Shown: piece after piece, positions 42,167 through 53,900 of the stretch | How the letters are laid out: each line of letters begins with the position of its first letter | Position numbering within the stretch: the stretch's first letter is position 1 | Source: Sarcomyxa edulis | Taxonomy: Eukaryota > Basidiomycota > Agaricomycetes > Agaricales > Mycenaceae | Length of the DNA: 64,000 bases | Direction: 5' to 3' | Assembly (NCBI GenBank): GCA_009761415.1 | Contig: QUOL01000004.1 | Location: 62,001-126,000, forward strand | Program-made: the position numbers and the translations under genes | Notes under the pieces: model-generated | What the model was told of the DNA's origin: nothing | Database searches by the model: none | The model's input: the letters and a program-made list of their open reading frames with translations, nothing else

Positions 42167-45100
42167 TCAATTGACGGTTTGATTCGTCGCATTGACCACA
42201 CTAGACTTCAGAACACCAGCGTTGACCGCCCCTCCACCTACCGGACGAGTAATCTTGTTCGCTCCTGCAGAGGGACATATTCAGAACATATGACCGTCTA
42301 GGTGTCAAGCATTCGTACCGTTCTCGACCACGAAATGGGCGCTGGCGAAGGCATCCAAGTTGGCAAAACCTTGCAAGGTATTTGATGAACAAAAAAAGTG
42401 TTGAGAGGGGATAAAAACTAGCTTGATACGCACTGACGTTGTTCATGGCATAATACGTTGCATTCAGAGTATCTGAATCAATGGTCAACGTGAAGAATCC
42501 ACGGTAGGATCCTTCGCTCCATTGAAGGTCAGCGTTGACATCAACCAAGACACTAGACATAGCATCTGCTGCGAGGGGTGAAATCCCGGCTCCAAACGAT
42601 GATGTAGACGAGACAGCAGTGCCTGCAAACTCGACACCGAGCGCTCCTTTGCCGGTGATGGGATCATATCTTTGACAGCTGTATGTTGGTCTTGTTTCTA
42701 GTATATGATGGTAGGACCTACGTCGTAGTGTCATTGGGATCTAGATCGATGAATTTTGAGAATACCAGGTATGATATGATTCAAGTAAAGTGCTTACGAG
42801 CAAGGTCAGATGCCCAGTTCGCATGAGAATCCCCGCTGAGAATGACCTTACCGTTGATGAGCAAGCGTGCATCAGAAGCCGAGATAACGTTACAACGCAC
42901 CGTGTTACTTATCCTGTTTTGTTGTATATGATCAAGGACCCGTTGACGGTTTGCTCGATAGCCGTCCCAAGCGTCCTGGGAAGATAGTCAACGGCCTGCG
43001 CGATAGAGGCCACTCTGAATATCGCAGACACACCAAATCAAATACATCTCCCTCTAGAAGTTGAGTGAACACTATTTGTTGCCCGACGACCCTCCAGATA
43101 GCGCCGCGCTTAGTTGATTCCGTGAGCGTGTCGAAGAACCCTGCCATATAAAATAAGGCAAAGGATAGGCCCTGGGGGAAAATAGTACGTACAGTTCTCT
43201 TGCTCGAAGCCCATCAATGAACGATTGGGAAATGCCGCAACAGTATTGACATCTAGTTTGAGCAGCTTAGAAAAGACATCAGGGAGGAGCGCATGGAAAA
43301 GACACACATTCTGAGGTTAGGCAACGGAGTATCAAGAATGAGAAATGACGGATGATTTCCTCGAGGACAAGACTGACCAGTATTGTAATAGACCTGACGG
43401 GATATCAGTAACGAACATAAGATGACAAGAAAGCCCCTACATCTGTCAAATCCCTGTCGTATTGGCCTGAGGTTGGATAAGTTGATTGGAAAGCGAATTC
43501 GCAATAACCAACTGCAGCTGCTCACGAGTATCAAGCATGGTCAGATCCTAAGAATGAGGATCGTAAATCAAGAAAGAAGGCAGAGGAATAATCGAGACGA
43601 ACTAGTAGTTTTCCGATTTGGAAGTTTCTCCAGATTCTGAGTTTATCATCCGGGGCGACTTGCCTGATAGGCATCCACTGTTCAAACGGTCAGCGGGAAC
43701 TTTGGCGTGGTCGACCATCCACTGACCTCGTGATAAGCCCTGGTGGAACACGAGTCACCGTCTGCCTCAACTTATGGCAGTGCCACTCACCTAACAGCAG
43801 CTAGTTTCCGATCTGTGAAGCAAGCACCACTAGGGGAGAATGCACATCCTACAGCTGTGTCATTGGAGTCTGCTGTCCCAGCTTTCCAGCTGTTGTCTGA
43901 TGTAGAGAAGAAAATCAGTTCAGGTGAGCTCGAAGAATTTTTCATCAACGAACCTGCCACCTAGCGATTATGCGTTGAGCATTAACCTGCAAACCCAGAT
44001 TTTAGGATCTCACTTACTTCATGGTCATCCTAAGTGACGGCACGATGCCCGTAAATATGGAGGTAATCGTTAAAACGTAAATCGACTCACCCTAGGTGAA
44101 AGTGCCACTCGTTCAGTATGTCACAGCGTCATCGACGAAACACACGACGCACCAAACTGTGATCCACGGAGCATTCTGATGTGCAAACACTAGACTCGTG
44201 TCTGTCCTGTATTGGTTCAGACGCTGGCGATAGTCATGAATGGTTGCAAGCTCCCGGCCAAGGACAGGCCGGCCAATACGAGCACTGTTCAATCGTTAGT
44301 AGTTGCGACATCGAGTTCTAGGTTGAATACAATTTACCCATTACCGAGAGATTCATATATCTGTATCGAGAATCATCAGGACAAGACAATTGACGATGAA
44401 ACAATAGCCCACATAGTCTCCCAAATGTATGAAAATATCTGCTGAAGTATTGTGGGCAGCAAATCCATAGGCATTGAACCACCCTTGCTAAAGTTGAGAG
44501 TCAGTGTTCACAAGCCTTATATCCGATCAACGTACCGGACTGGAATTGAGAGCATGAGAATACAGCCAACGTTAATGGCTGACCTCCATTCACTTCGTGT
44601 GCAGGCGCTGTAGGGATTGTACCTGTGAGATATAGCAAGATCTTGATTTCAAAAGATACATACTATTCGGGCTAGGGAGCGTCCTGGTAGCACCGATCGG
44701 ACTAACACTCTCCGGGTTGGTACAGTCAGAGAATTGGAAAAAATAGCGACTATCAGGTTTCAGGTTTGTGGCTTCGACTTTGACCGTAAAATCGACATCA
44801 TAAGAAGTGAATGCTTCTCCCGAATCGATGGGTTTTCCGGACAGGGTAGGGGAGGTGAATATTTTGAACGCGACGCATACAGGGACACTTTGGTCAGGTT
44901 CAGCACCTGACGGAGCCGCTGGAACAGCTCGGGTCCAAAGTAGAACAGAATCATCCAAAGGATCACCCTTCAGAAAAGTTGGATCAAGACACTCGAGTTC
45001 ACGGATAGCGTTCACATACGCTAGCAACTGAAAGCAGCTCAGAATCAACCGCTGGAACACATGATAATTTACGACGACATACCAGAGTGCGTGAAATTCA

Positions 45101-45478
45101 AGCCACCGCTCCAAACGAAAGGACTCTGTGATCGTCGGATACTCAGTTAATGTTTGAGTGCAGGAAATAAGCCCTTTTCACGTTGGAGAAATCAGCCCCA
45201 TAGAAGGTCGGATAATGTTCATCATTGAAAGCAGTTGCATCTTCCGTCTGCCTGCGGACATGTTGGAGATGACGCTTTTGAATAGCACGAGTGTCGTGAG
45301 ACAGCTGATCGAAGTCAGTCATCAGAAGCGCTCAAACGCTCAAGTAGAACGATATCGCGTCACTTACCTGAGGGTGATCAGTGAATGGCGAACGGTAAGC
45401 AAGATTTCGGTCCAAGAGGGTTGTAGCCTTGATCCCTAGCGCAGCGAGGAGGAATGTTAATACGCGCAGTGTACCCAT
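42167..45478 (-). CDS. secreted PhoD-like alkaline phosphatase/phosphodiesterase, microexon-rich
   Basis: The start at 45476-45478 gives a signal peptide (MGTLRVLTFLLAALGIKATT). Conserved PhoD blocks come together only after splicing about 25 exons: SPFVWSGGLNFTHSVASGDP-LDDSVLLWTR, VFSCSQFQSGWFNAYGF, DIFIHLGDY, RPVLGRELATIHDYRQRLNQ, APWITVWDDHEVADNSWKAG, EWMPIRQVAPDDKLRIWRNF, RQYDRDLTD, GAIWRVVGQQIVFTQ and VILSGDSHANWASDLA. These supply the metal-binding Asp, His and Asn residues. Exons of 8 nt (45020-45027), 12 nt (44018-44029), 7 nt (43954-43960), 13 nt (43727-43739) and 16 nt (43378-43393) are needed to keep the frame. The stop is at 42167-42169. The enzyme likely frees phosphate outside the cell; the substrate is unknown. 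Confidence 0.85.
43954..43960 (-). other. 7-nt microexon of the PhoD-like gene
   Basis: GTGGCAG lies between CGCTAG and GTTCGT and encodes V-A plus the first base of D in DDHEVADNSW. The 12-nt exon just upstream in transcription (44018-44029) encodes exactly D-D-H-E between CTTAG and GTAAGT. Confidence 0.75.
45020..45027 (-). other. 8-nt microexon of the PhoD-like gene
   Basis: TTGCTAGC sits between a TTTCAG acceptor and a GTATGT donor. It supplies the V-A-S of the PhoD block FTHSVASGDP, and skipping it breaks the frame. Confidence 0.75.
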
Positions 45479-45885
45479 ACTGTTACAATGCAAAGGATAT
45501 CTCTCGAGATGGGGTTGCAACTAGGCCGGCTATGGCAGTCCTTTGTAGCTCAGATTTATATCTGCGGCGCCTGCAGCTGACTAGATATCAGCGCTTCCAA
45601 CTTCTGCACCACACGCACCAGACAAGACGGCTCGGCGCACGTTGGTCGCATCTTGCCTCTCATTGGAAGTGCCGTAAGACGATAGCATACGGCAAACGTC
45701 GAAGACACCAGAGAACATGAGTGCACGCGGTCGTATTCACGTTCGCGGTACCGACTTGCGTGAGATTTGAAGACTACAAGGAGTGAAAAGCTTCCTCGAT
45801 AAACAACGATCACATATCATACATAATCTGAACAATAAAAAAAGAAAGAGACGTTACAACTCGATTCATTCAACACACGTTTCCT
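45479..45885 (-). promoter_or_regulatory. promoter of the PhoD-like gene
   Basis: About 400 bp between the PhoD-like ATG and the upstream aldolase-like stop. A minus-strand TATAAAT lies at 45554-45560, about 75 bp before the ATG. I see no gene. Confidence 0.45.
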
Positions 45886-47150
45886 TCAGTTGGCTTTCTT
45901 CTCAAACTCAAACTTTACTCCCTCCCTTGCCTCGAGTGCTTGGAACTCCGGAAGACCTTGGAACCAACCAGCCCGTAATGAACCATTACTCCTGTAAGTG
46001 ATATGCGCGTCGTCAGAGGGGATTTTCTGCGTCTCCCTTCCTCTGCCACCAGCTGCAGCGTCAGCGAGAAGTTGGACGCGGCAAGCCTTCTCCAAGGCAA
46101 TATAGAAGAAAACGGTCGCTTCAATAGAGTTCGTAGCGGTGACGAGTCCATGGTTCTATCATATACCGTCAGTCTCTGGAGGAGTCACAAGAGAGACCCT
46201 ACAATTCACCTGTAGAATGCCAGCCTAAGATAAAGCGCACAAGGTCAAATGAGGTCCTCGGAACCAAAATGAGATACGAAGATGACCAACTTTCTTCGAG
46301 CCCAACGCTTCAGCGATGTGTTTACCTTCTGCCGCGTCCAAAACAACACCGTTGAATTGTTGGTACAATGCAACGTCTTCATAAAATGCGCATGCGTCCT
46401 GGGTCAACATGTCAAGGTTGACTCCAAGAGTCGAGAATGCTTTTCCATGTATCGAGTGCGCTGCAAAACAAAAAGGGAGAAACCAAGTTGATTGAGTAGC
46501 ATGTATGCATGTGATTTACTTAGTTGAACCTACTATGGGCTGCACAGAGAACGTCTGGACGAGCAGAATGAATGGCAGAATGTATCATGTACGCTGCCGT
46601 ATTCAGGATACGATAGGGGCCAGATTCATCCAAAATGTTGCCATTGTGATCCACCAGAAGGAGGTCGGAGGGTTGAATCAAGGAAAAGTGAAGGCCCTAT
46701 GATTTCGGTCAAACACAATCATTTCCAGCACCAACTTGATAACGTCTCGGAAGCAGCTTACAAACGGGTTGACCCAGAAACAGTCAGGTTTGATGGGGTC
46801 CTAATGTACGAGGGACAAAGTCATTAGAAATGTGGATAAAGAGAGCTAGAGTAGATCGCCATGCATTTACCCTGACAGTGATATGACCAGCTACTCCTTC
46901 GTTATATTCCAAGTGAGCTATACGTAGTATAACGTATAAGTATCATGATCCTCCATCGAACAGACGTGGGTTTGACTGTACTGCAATTAAACTAACCGAA
47001 AATGCGAAACGCTTGTGCGAGACGAAACTTTAGGAATTCCCTCTCCTGCAGCTTAGAGGCGAATTTCGGCGGTGTGGGGAAGGGCGTACGAGAGTTCATA
47101 TAAGTAGCATCTGCTGAAGCCTCAGTGGTAGCGGTAGCGGTGGGTGCCAT
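45886..47150 (-). CDS. class II aldolase/adducin-domain protein
   Basis: The start at 47148-47150 gives MAPTATATTEASADATYMNS, then PPKFASKLQEREFLKFRLAQ. The class II aldolase/adducin head domain follows: LEYNEGVAGHITVRDPIKPD, WVNPFGLHFSLIQPSDLLLV, DVLCAAHSIHGKAFSTLG with the zinc-binding His pair, and GILQNHGLVTATNSIEATVF with the third His context. The C-terminal exon ends at 45886-45888. Zinc-ligand positions are kept, so an enzyme is plausible (aldol cleavage or decarboxylation). Fungal members of this layout have no firmly assigned substrate. Confidence 0.85.
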
Positions 47151-47842
47151 TATGAACGACCAGTATAGGAGCGAATGGGTGAGAGGGTGGTATCGAGAGG
47201 GCCGCTCAGGCTATCTATATACGCCAACCCAACACACATCCGGAGCAGAGACTCCCGACAGATACCGAAGAAAATCCTCCATATTCAACAGCCAGACAGA
47301 CAGACAGACAGACAGACAGGGAGTCTCTCCAAGATCTAAGAATACATGGTGATGAGATACTTGTCAGACACCGACAGCACTGGACACCTGTGCCAGGGTT
47401 CGTATTCAGCTGGCCAGCTGATCTAGATCAGTTGAGACTTTTCGAAGGATTGCGCCATGGGAAAGTTGATCCATCTTCAGGAGGACTTTTCGAAGGAGAC
47501 GCGTAGATAGATACTGTTTGATTGGGAAAGGTGGAGATATCATGGATGATGGATGGTTCCTAGTAAGAGGCACCGTGTCAACAGTCACGCGATTCAAAAG
47601 CTTGAAGCAAAAGCTTGAAAGCTTCATCATGCATATGTTGTTCGCCTCGCATCCTAAAGCTCAATCAATCCTATGATCAAACTTGGAAGTGCAGGCGGTA
47701 ATCTAACAATCCGAACATCCCTTGTAATATATAATATCGTATGTACCGCGATATTCCGATTGTTACGAATACAACTAGTACTCCCGATCGAAAGAAGCGC
47801 TAACCATTCTATTCTCTCAAGTAAGTTGACTCCCTTGCGATC
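47151..47842. other. intergenic region with CAGA repeat
   Basis: About 690 bp between the aldolase-like start and the tryptophan synthase stop. It includes a (CAGA)n run at 47293-47319. The minus frame at 47406-47630 has no recognisable features. No gene is supported. Confidence 0.45.
47293..47319. repeat. (CAGA)n microsatellite
   Basis: Nearly seven perfect CAGA units (27 bp) in the upstream region of the aldolase-like gene. Confidence 0.9.
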
Positions 47843-50726
47843 TACGGGACTACATGCCAGTCAAGAATATCCGCCCACTTGGGAAGCAGCTCGGAGATCT
47901 GTTCCACGTCCTTGTCGCCTCGCCCGGATAAGCACTATATTCAAATATTCGATTCATGAATGAATGAGATGACTGCGCCCGAAAAAAAAAGAAAAAAAGG
48001 GGGAGGAGAAAGGAAAAAGGAAACGCACCACGACGATATCTGACTCCGCGGGTAAAGTCTTTGCAAGTCTGACCGCTTCCCAAACAGCATGTGACGATTC
48101 GAGTGCTTTAAACAGACACCGACGGCCCAAATCAGTCAACAGAAAAACGAACGAACGAACATGAGAGAGGGACTGGTAATCGATCAACTCACCAGGAATA
48201 ATCCCCTCCATCTGCGTACACATCCTAAACCCCCTCAGCGCCTGTTCGTCGGTAGCGACGACGTACTCGGCCCTACCCGAGTCCTTCAACCAAGCGTGTT
48301 CTGGCCCGACCCCGGGGTAATCGAGACCAGCGCTGATCGAGTGCGTTTCGATGATTTGGCCGGAGGGGGATTGGAGGATGTAGGTGCGGACACCGTGTAG
48401 GACGCCTGGTTGGCCTTTGGATAGGGTGGCGCTGTGGCGGTCGCCGTCTGTACCTGTGGTTTTGAGAGCATATTGAGAGACATAGAGAGACGGATACACA
48501 ACATGAAAAGGCAAGAGGGCTTGAGATCTTTTCTTACCTTCTCCACCGGCTTCAACGCCAACCAAACGCACGGATCCATCGCCGATGAAATCATAGAACG
48601 TCCCAATAGCGTTACTACCTCCACCCACACAAGCAACCACAGCGTCTGGGAGTTTGTTCCTCACTTCCTTCAGCTGTAATTTGATCTCCTGACCGATGAC
48701 TTTTTGGAAATCCCGGACGATGGTAGGGAATGGATGAGGTCCAATCGCCGATCCGACTAGGTAATGCGTTGTTGATAGGTTGGTGACCCAGTCACGCATG
48801 GCTTCGTTGACGGCGTCTTTTAACGTGCATGAACCTGAAGTTACTGGGACGACCTGATATAATATAAATATAATCCTGTGTCAGCTGGGATTCATTTTGT
48901 TTTTTGAAGTAGTAGTATGGAAGGAAGGATGGATGGACGGACCTTGGCTCCCAACATTTGAATACGGAAGACATTCAAAGCCTGTCGACGTACATCCTCC
49001 GATCCCATGTAGATGATACATTCCATACCAAATTTGGCGCAGACAGTCGCGGTTGCAACACCATGCTGGCCTGCACCAGTTTCAGCGATGATTCGTGTTT
49101 TACCGATTCTTCTGGCTAACAATATCTGGAAAAAAATACAGTGAGCACGAATGATTAATGATGGGGACGACGGCTTGACGGCGGGACGTACCTGTCCGAT
49201 TGCGTTGTTGATTTTGTGGGATCCCGTGTGGTTGCTGCAGACGCAGACGTCTTGATCAGCAGTGTTATCGTAGGGGATGTGAAGAGAAAGAGGAAACATA
49301 CAGGTCCTCCCGTTTGAGCCAAATCTTAGCTCCTCCAGCATGTTTGGTGAGGTTCTCAGCGAGATATAACCTAGACGGGCGATTCATATATCCGTAGTAG
49401 CTTTGGAATTCTTTCCAAAACTCGGGATCCGCCATGGCGGTTTTGTGAGCTTCTTCAAGCTCTGCAAGACAATCGATGAGCGATTCGGGGACATACTGTC
49501 CACCGAATTCGCCGAATCTGTCAGGTAGGACAGTCGACTCTGAAGTGGAATGTGATACAGAATCGGAATGGTTGCCGTTGGTAGCAGGCGCAGGCGTGGT
49601 TGGCTTGGATAGAACAGGAGCCGACTTGGTCCTTGGAGCTTCGCCCTTGTGGCTGATCTCCCGACAATAAGCTTCTACGTGTTGTGGGATTTGGCCCTTG
49701 GGAGCGGACTTGATGACTGTGACTAATCGACTGCCGATGACGATGCCGTCCGCTCCAGCGTCCGAGACCGAGTTGAACTGTTCACGGGTGGCGACTCCGA
49801 AACCTACGGCCAAGGGAACGTTTGTGTATTCACGGACGCGGTTGATGATATCTGGGAGTGCGGTGTTGACTGCGACGTCTGCAGAGGAGCCAGTTGTTCC
49901 CATCTATGTGTGCTTGTTAGTTGTATGTAGGGAGGGCGTAGATAGGAGGGGAGAATCGAACTTTGGATACGACATAGATGAACGTATCTGCGATTGAAGC
50001 GAGAAACTTGATTCGGTTGAGAGTCGTGGAGGGCGCAATCAAAGGTACGTATGACAGTCTGCGTAAAAGACGTCAATCAATTACTGCTGGGTAGTGGGCA
50101 CCCGAATACGCACTTTGCCTTTGTGCACTTCTCACGGAAAGTAATAGCCTCTTCGGGGGGGAGGTCGACCATAATGAAACCATTCGCGCCTGCTTCAGCA
50201 GCATCTTGTATGGCCTTGTCCTCTCCGTATGCAAGCAGAGGATTGTAGTAACCTAGGGGTGAAAATGACTCGATAAAATGAGTCATGTGATTGAGAAATC
50301 GAGCTCACCCATCAAGAGGACAGGCGTTGTGAGGCCCTTGGAACGAGCATCGCGGAGCAGTCCAAGAACTGTCGGATACTCGGTGTGGTTGTTGAGAGCA
50401 ATCTGAGAGGCTGTTAGTGGTGATTCGTCCCGAGGTGGTGGTACTCCTGACCGTGTTAGTTTCTTGAATGGCAGGACCGTCGGCGATAGGATCTGAGAAA
50501 GGCATTCCGAGCTCTATGATGTCGGCACCACCCTCTTGCATTGCGAGTAATATGGGAACGGTGTCATCTTGTGTGGGGTATCCAGCAGTCACAAAAGTCA
50601 CCAATGCAGGATTGCCCTGTCGTTGCGAGGTGAGTAGAGGCTTGGAAGTGTCTATAGACCTCGAAGTGTCCTCGGTGTGCGCACCTGTGCTTTCTTTTGT
50701 GCGAATACATTGTTGAGTGAGTCCAT
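47843..50726 (-). CDS. TRP5: bifunctional tryptophan synthase (alpha-beta fusion)
   Basis: The enzyme makes tryptophan from indole-3-glycerol phosphate and serine. The start at 50724-50726 opens a 42-nt exon ([14 protein letters not shown]) that joins through GTGCGC..GACAG to [21 protein letters not shown] longer frame from 50772 would give an unrelated N-terminus. The alpha part has [20 protein letters not shown] and [16 protein letters not shown]. The beta part has [40 protein letters not shown] (PLP lysine context) and [16 protein letters not shown]. The last exon (about 47843-47934) reads [20 protein letters not shown] and ends HVVP. The alpha-beta fusion order is typical of fungi. Confidence 0.93.
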
Positions 50727-50915
50727 TGTGGGGAAGGGCAAGTGAGGAGTCAGATCGAAAAATATTGGCCATATTTATTCAGTCAAGTAATCGGTCCGGC
50801 AATCTAATCGGCATCTAATCGATCCTTAACCGATCATCCGCCGGACTCAGCCGCCGTGCTGTACATTTAGCTGAAGCGCGCTCTGCTTCTGGTGCTGTAC
50901 ATTTAGTTGACTGCG
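50727..50915. promoter_or_regulatory. divergent TRP5/asparaginase promoter with 19-bp direct repeat
   Basis: Only 189 bp separate the two start codons. The segment GTGCTGTACATTTAGYTGA occurs twice, from about 50856 and 50892. A GGACTCA (TGAGTCC on the other strand) at 50843-50849 is one base short of a Gcn4-type site. Motifs are seen directly; co-regulation is inference. Confidence 0.5.
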
Positions 50916-53900
50916 ATGGATGTACTACAACCATCCGACGAGTCCCGCGTTCTGATCATATACACTGGTGGAACTATTGGAATGCTCGTAGGCCACCAGG
51001 GCTATGTTCCAGAACCTTACTTTCTCACACAGACTCTCCGTAGCCAATCTCGTTTCCATGATCCTTTCCAGGATTCTCTCTTCTCTCACTCTGGATCAGT
51101 CCAAGGCTTTAGGCAATGGACTAGCGCAAGCGGTACCTCGACCCCAGTGAGAAACGCGTTGAGCCATTTCAAAGCAAATCGAATTAGATCGAATACTTCG
51201 AGCCAAATCGAACGATATCGAGCAGCATCCATTTGCAGCCCGTTTTTCAACTTTTTGAGGTGCGTCAAAATAGTCGAAATCCGCAAACCTAACCCTAAAA
51301 CCAACCAAACACCACCGGCACCACCGGGCCACCATCACACCAACACCACACCCATCGCGCTATCCTCAAAATTTGCTCAAAACTCTCAGATCGTTGGTAC
51401 AAAGACTCGGGCCCGTGCGCACTTCGAATAACTCAGAGTCCGGAGCTATAAAGTCGAAGTCGACTCTCTTCCCCCCATCTTTCCCTCTTCCCTCCTCCCA
51501 CAACAGTACCAGTTGTCTTCCTCCTCCGAGTCGTCGCCCAGCCACCTCAACGTCAACGATGGCGACCACGATGCTCCTCAGGTATGTCTTGCCTCGCGCA
51601 TATACACCCTGGAAACTGACCTTCTTGTTGCAGGTAACCCGATACGTCTGATATGGCGGCGCCATCCTCATGACAAAAAATGTATTTATCTCGCGATCGG
51701 TACGTATTCTGTTATTCTTAGTGCATCGTGACTCTAACTCAATACGTTCAGTTGGGAATTTGCTATGATACCCTCTCCGCATACTAAACCCATTCCTTCC
51801 CTCACATCACTTCGAACTCACGGAATATCCATTAGCATTTGGTCATATCGCTCCTCCGATCACTTCAGTTGGCCTCTAGTAGAGTGGAAGCAGGAGGGGA
51901 GCAGACAGGAGGAGCAGGATGGGGTGCCGGTGAGCCTATACTGGCAAGCAGGCGGGGAGGGGAGGCCTAGGGATCCTGGATAGCCTAATTTCATTTGATA
52001 GTACCACAATAAAATCACTTTTATTTCCATTCAAATCGAACTGAAGCGAATTTAAACGAACTTCAGGAAACTGTATTCTTTTTACTTCGATATGACCAGA
52101 TTTACGACGAAAAGTGGCCTGAAATATCGAATTAGATCCAATAAAAGGTGCCAACTGTCGATTTAGATCGAATTCTTGGGAGGACTCGATCTAACTCGAT
52201 TTGATTCGTTTTAGCTCAACGCGATTCTCACTGGGCCTCGACTCCCACTCCCACTCCCACTCCCACTCCCAGTACTCCCGTTCCTAGGTCTCCCCCAACA
52301 CTCCTCGTTCGCTCATCACGCCCCATTGGCCAATCTGATGCTTTGTTGGCGCCAACTTGCACAAAAGTAGCCGATGATATATACGAAGCACATCTGCCCA
52401 GCCTAGTCACCCCTCGCAGCACTGTCCCCGGGGGCGGCGGTAGCAAGCGCATTCGATATGCTGTTCTCGAGGTACGCCGCTACAACTCTATTACATAGGC
52501 TCTGCCTGGACCGCTGAAACTCTCCAATGCAGTGGAACCCACTGCTTGATTCAAGCAACATCGAAATCGACGGTAATAATTTCTCCTCGCTTTCCTTCCC
52601 GTTACTTACCCGACATTGACGGGGTACTACACGCAGCATAGACTGGATCAGAATATCAACCGAGATAGAACTCAATTACGCTTACTTCGATTCATTCGTT
52701 GTACTACATGGAACCGACACAATGTCATACACGTCCAGCGCATTGAGCTTTCTTCTTGAAGACCTCGGTAAAACAGTTGTAAGTCCAAGCTTCTACCTAC
52801 GAAGCGTATTTCCACTTCCTTCCTAATAACGTGCATGTAGATTGTGACTGGGGCCCAGATTCCATTATCGCAATTGAGAAACGATGCTGTTGAAAACCTC
52901 TTGGGCGCCCTCTCAGTCGCTGGACACTATATCATCCCCGGTATGCATAGCTTTTAGAACGATGCAGATTTTTCCTTCCCGTTGACCACACTTAAGAACA
53001 GAATGCTCTTTATACTTCAATCACACCCTATATCGTGGAAACCGAGTCTCGAAAGTCTCATCCTACGACTTCAATGCTTTCAATAGCCCGAATTTTCCTC
53101 CGCTCGTAAACGGTACATGATCCTCATAAACTCATCAAGTCTCTACTTATTAACTCATCATCTCTCTTTGATTTATTCTTCATCAGTTGGCATCGACATC
53201 ATCGTAAACTGGAACGATGTAATCCGGCAAACAAGCTTGAAACGTTTCAGAGCGCACAAACGATAGTACCGCATCCCATCTACTTCTCTCTCTGTCTGTC
53301 TTGACTTACATATATCCCACACTACAGAGATGAATCCCCACGTCGGTACGTTCCGTGCCTGAACCCCAAAAGCCAAAAGTCACTCCTTCCTAACCCACCT
53401 TTCACTGGGAATCCAGCCACTCTCCGTCTATTCCCCGGTATATCCGCAGCAACGACCCGTTCTTTCCTAGCACCGCCCATCCAAGGCGTCGTGCTAGAGA
53501 CCTTCGGAGCCGGGAACGCCCCACAACGTCCTGATCTGATGCTTGCCCTCAAAGAAGCGTGCGATCGCGGTGTCATCGTTGTCGCCATCTCACAGTGTGC
53601 TAAAGGATCGGTGTCTGACGCTTATGAGACGGGGAGGACGCTGCTACGGGCAGGTGTGGTTCCTGGTGGGGATATGACTCCGGAGGTAACGACTGTTTCT
53701 TTTCTTTCATTCATTCTTTCTTGGCCACAACAACTTGAAACAGAACAGAGTCATAACATTAACATTCTTCTTATTCTTATTCTCATCCCAGTGCGCACTA
53801 ACAAAACTAGGCTACCTCCTCTCCAAACCCGAGCTCTCCACAAACGACGTCCGCGATCTCATCAGCATCCCCCTCCGCGGTGAACTCACGCGCACACGAC

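Noticed and set aside
50727..50772. TRP5 start at 50770-50772
   Set aside because: That frame yields an N-terminus unlike any tryptophan synthase. The ATG at 50724-50726 with a 42-nt exon gives the conserved start and normal splicing.
51285..51300. CCTAACCCTAA-like stretch as an interstitial telomere repeat
   Set aside because: Only about one and a half units are present, inside the transposon. This is too short to distinguish from chance.
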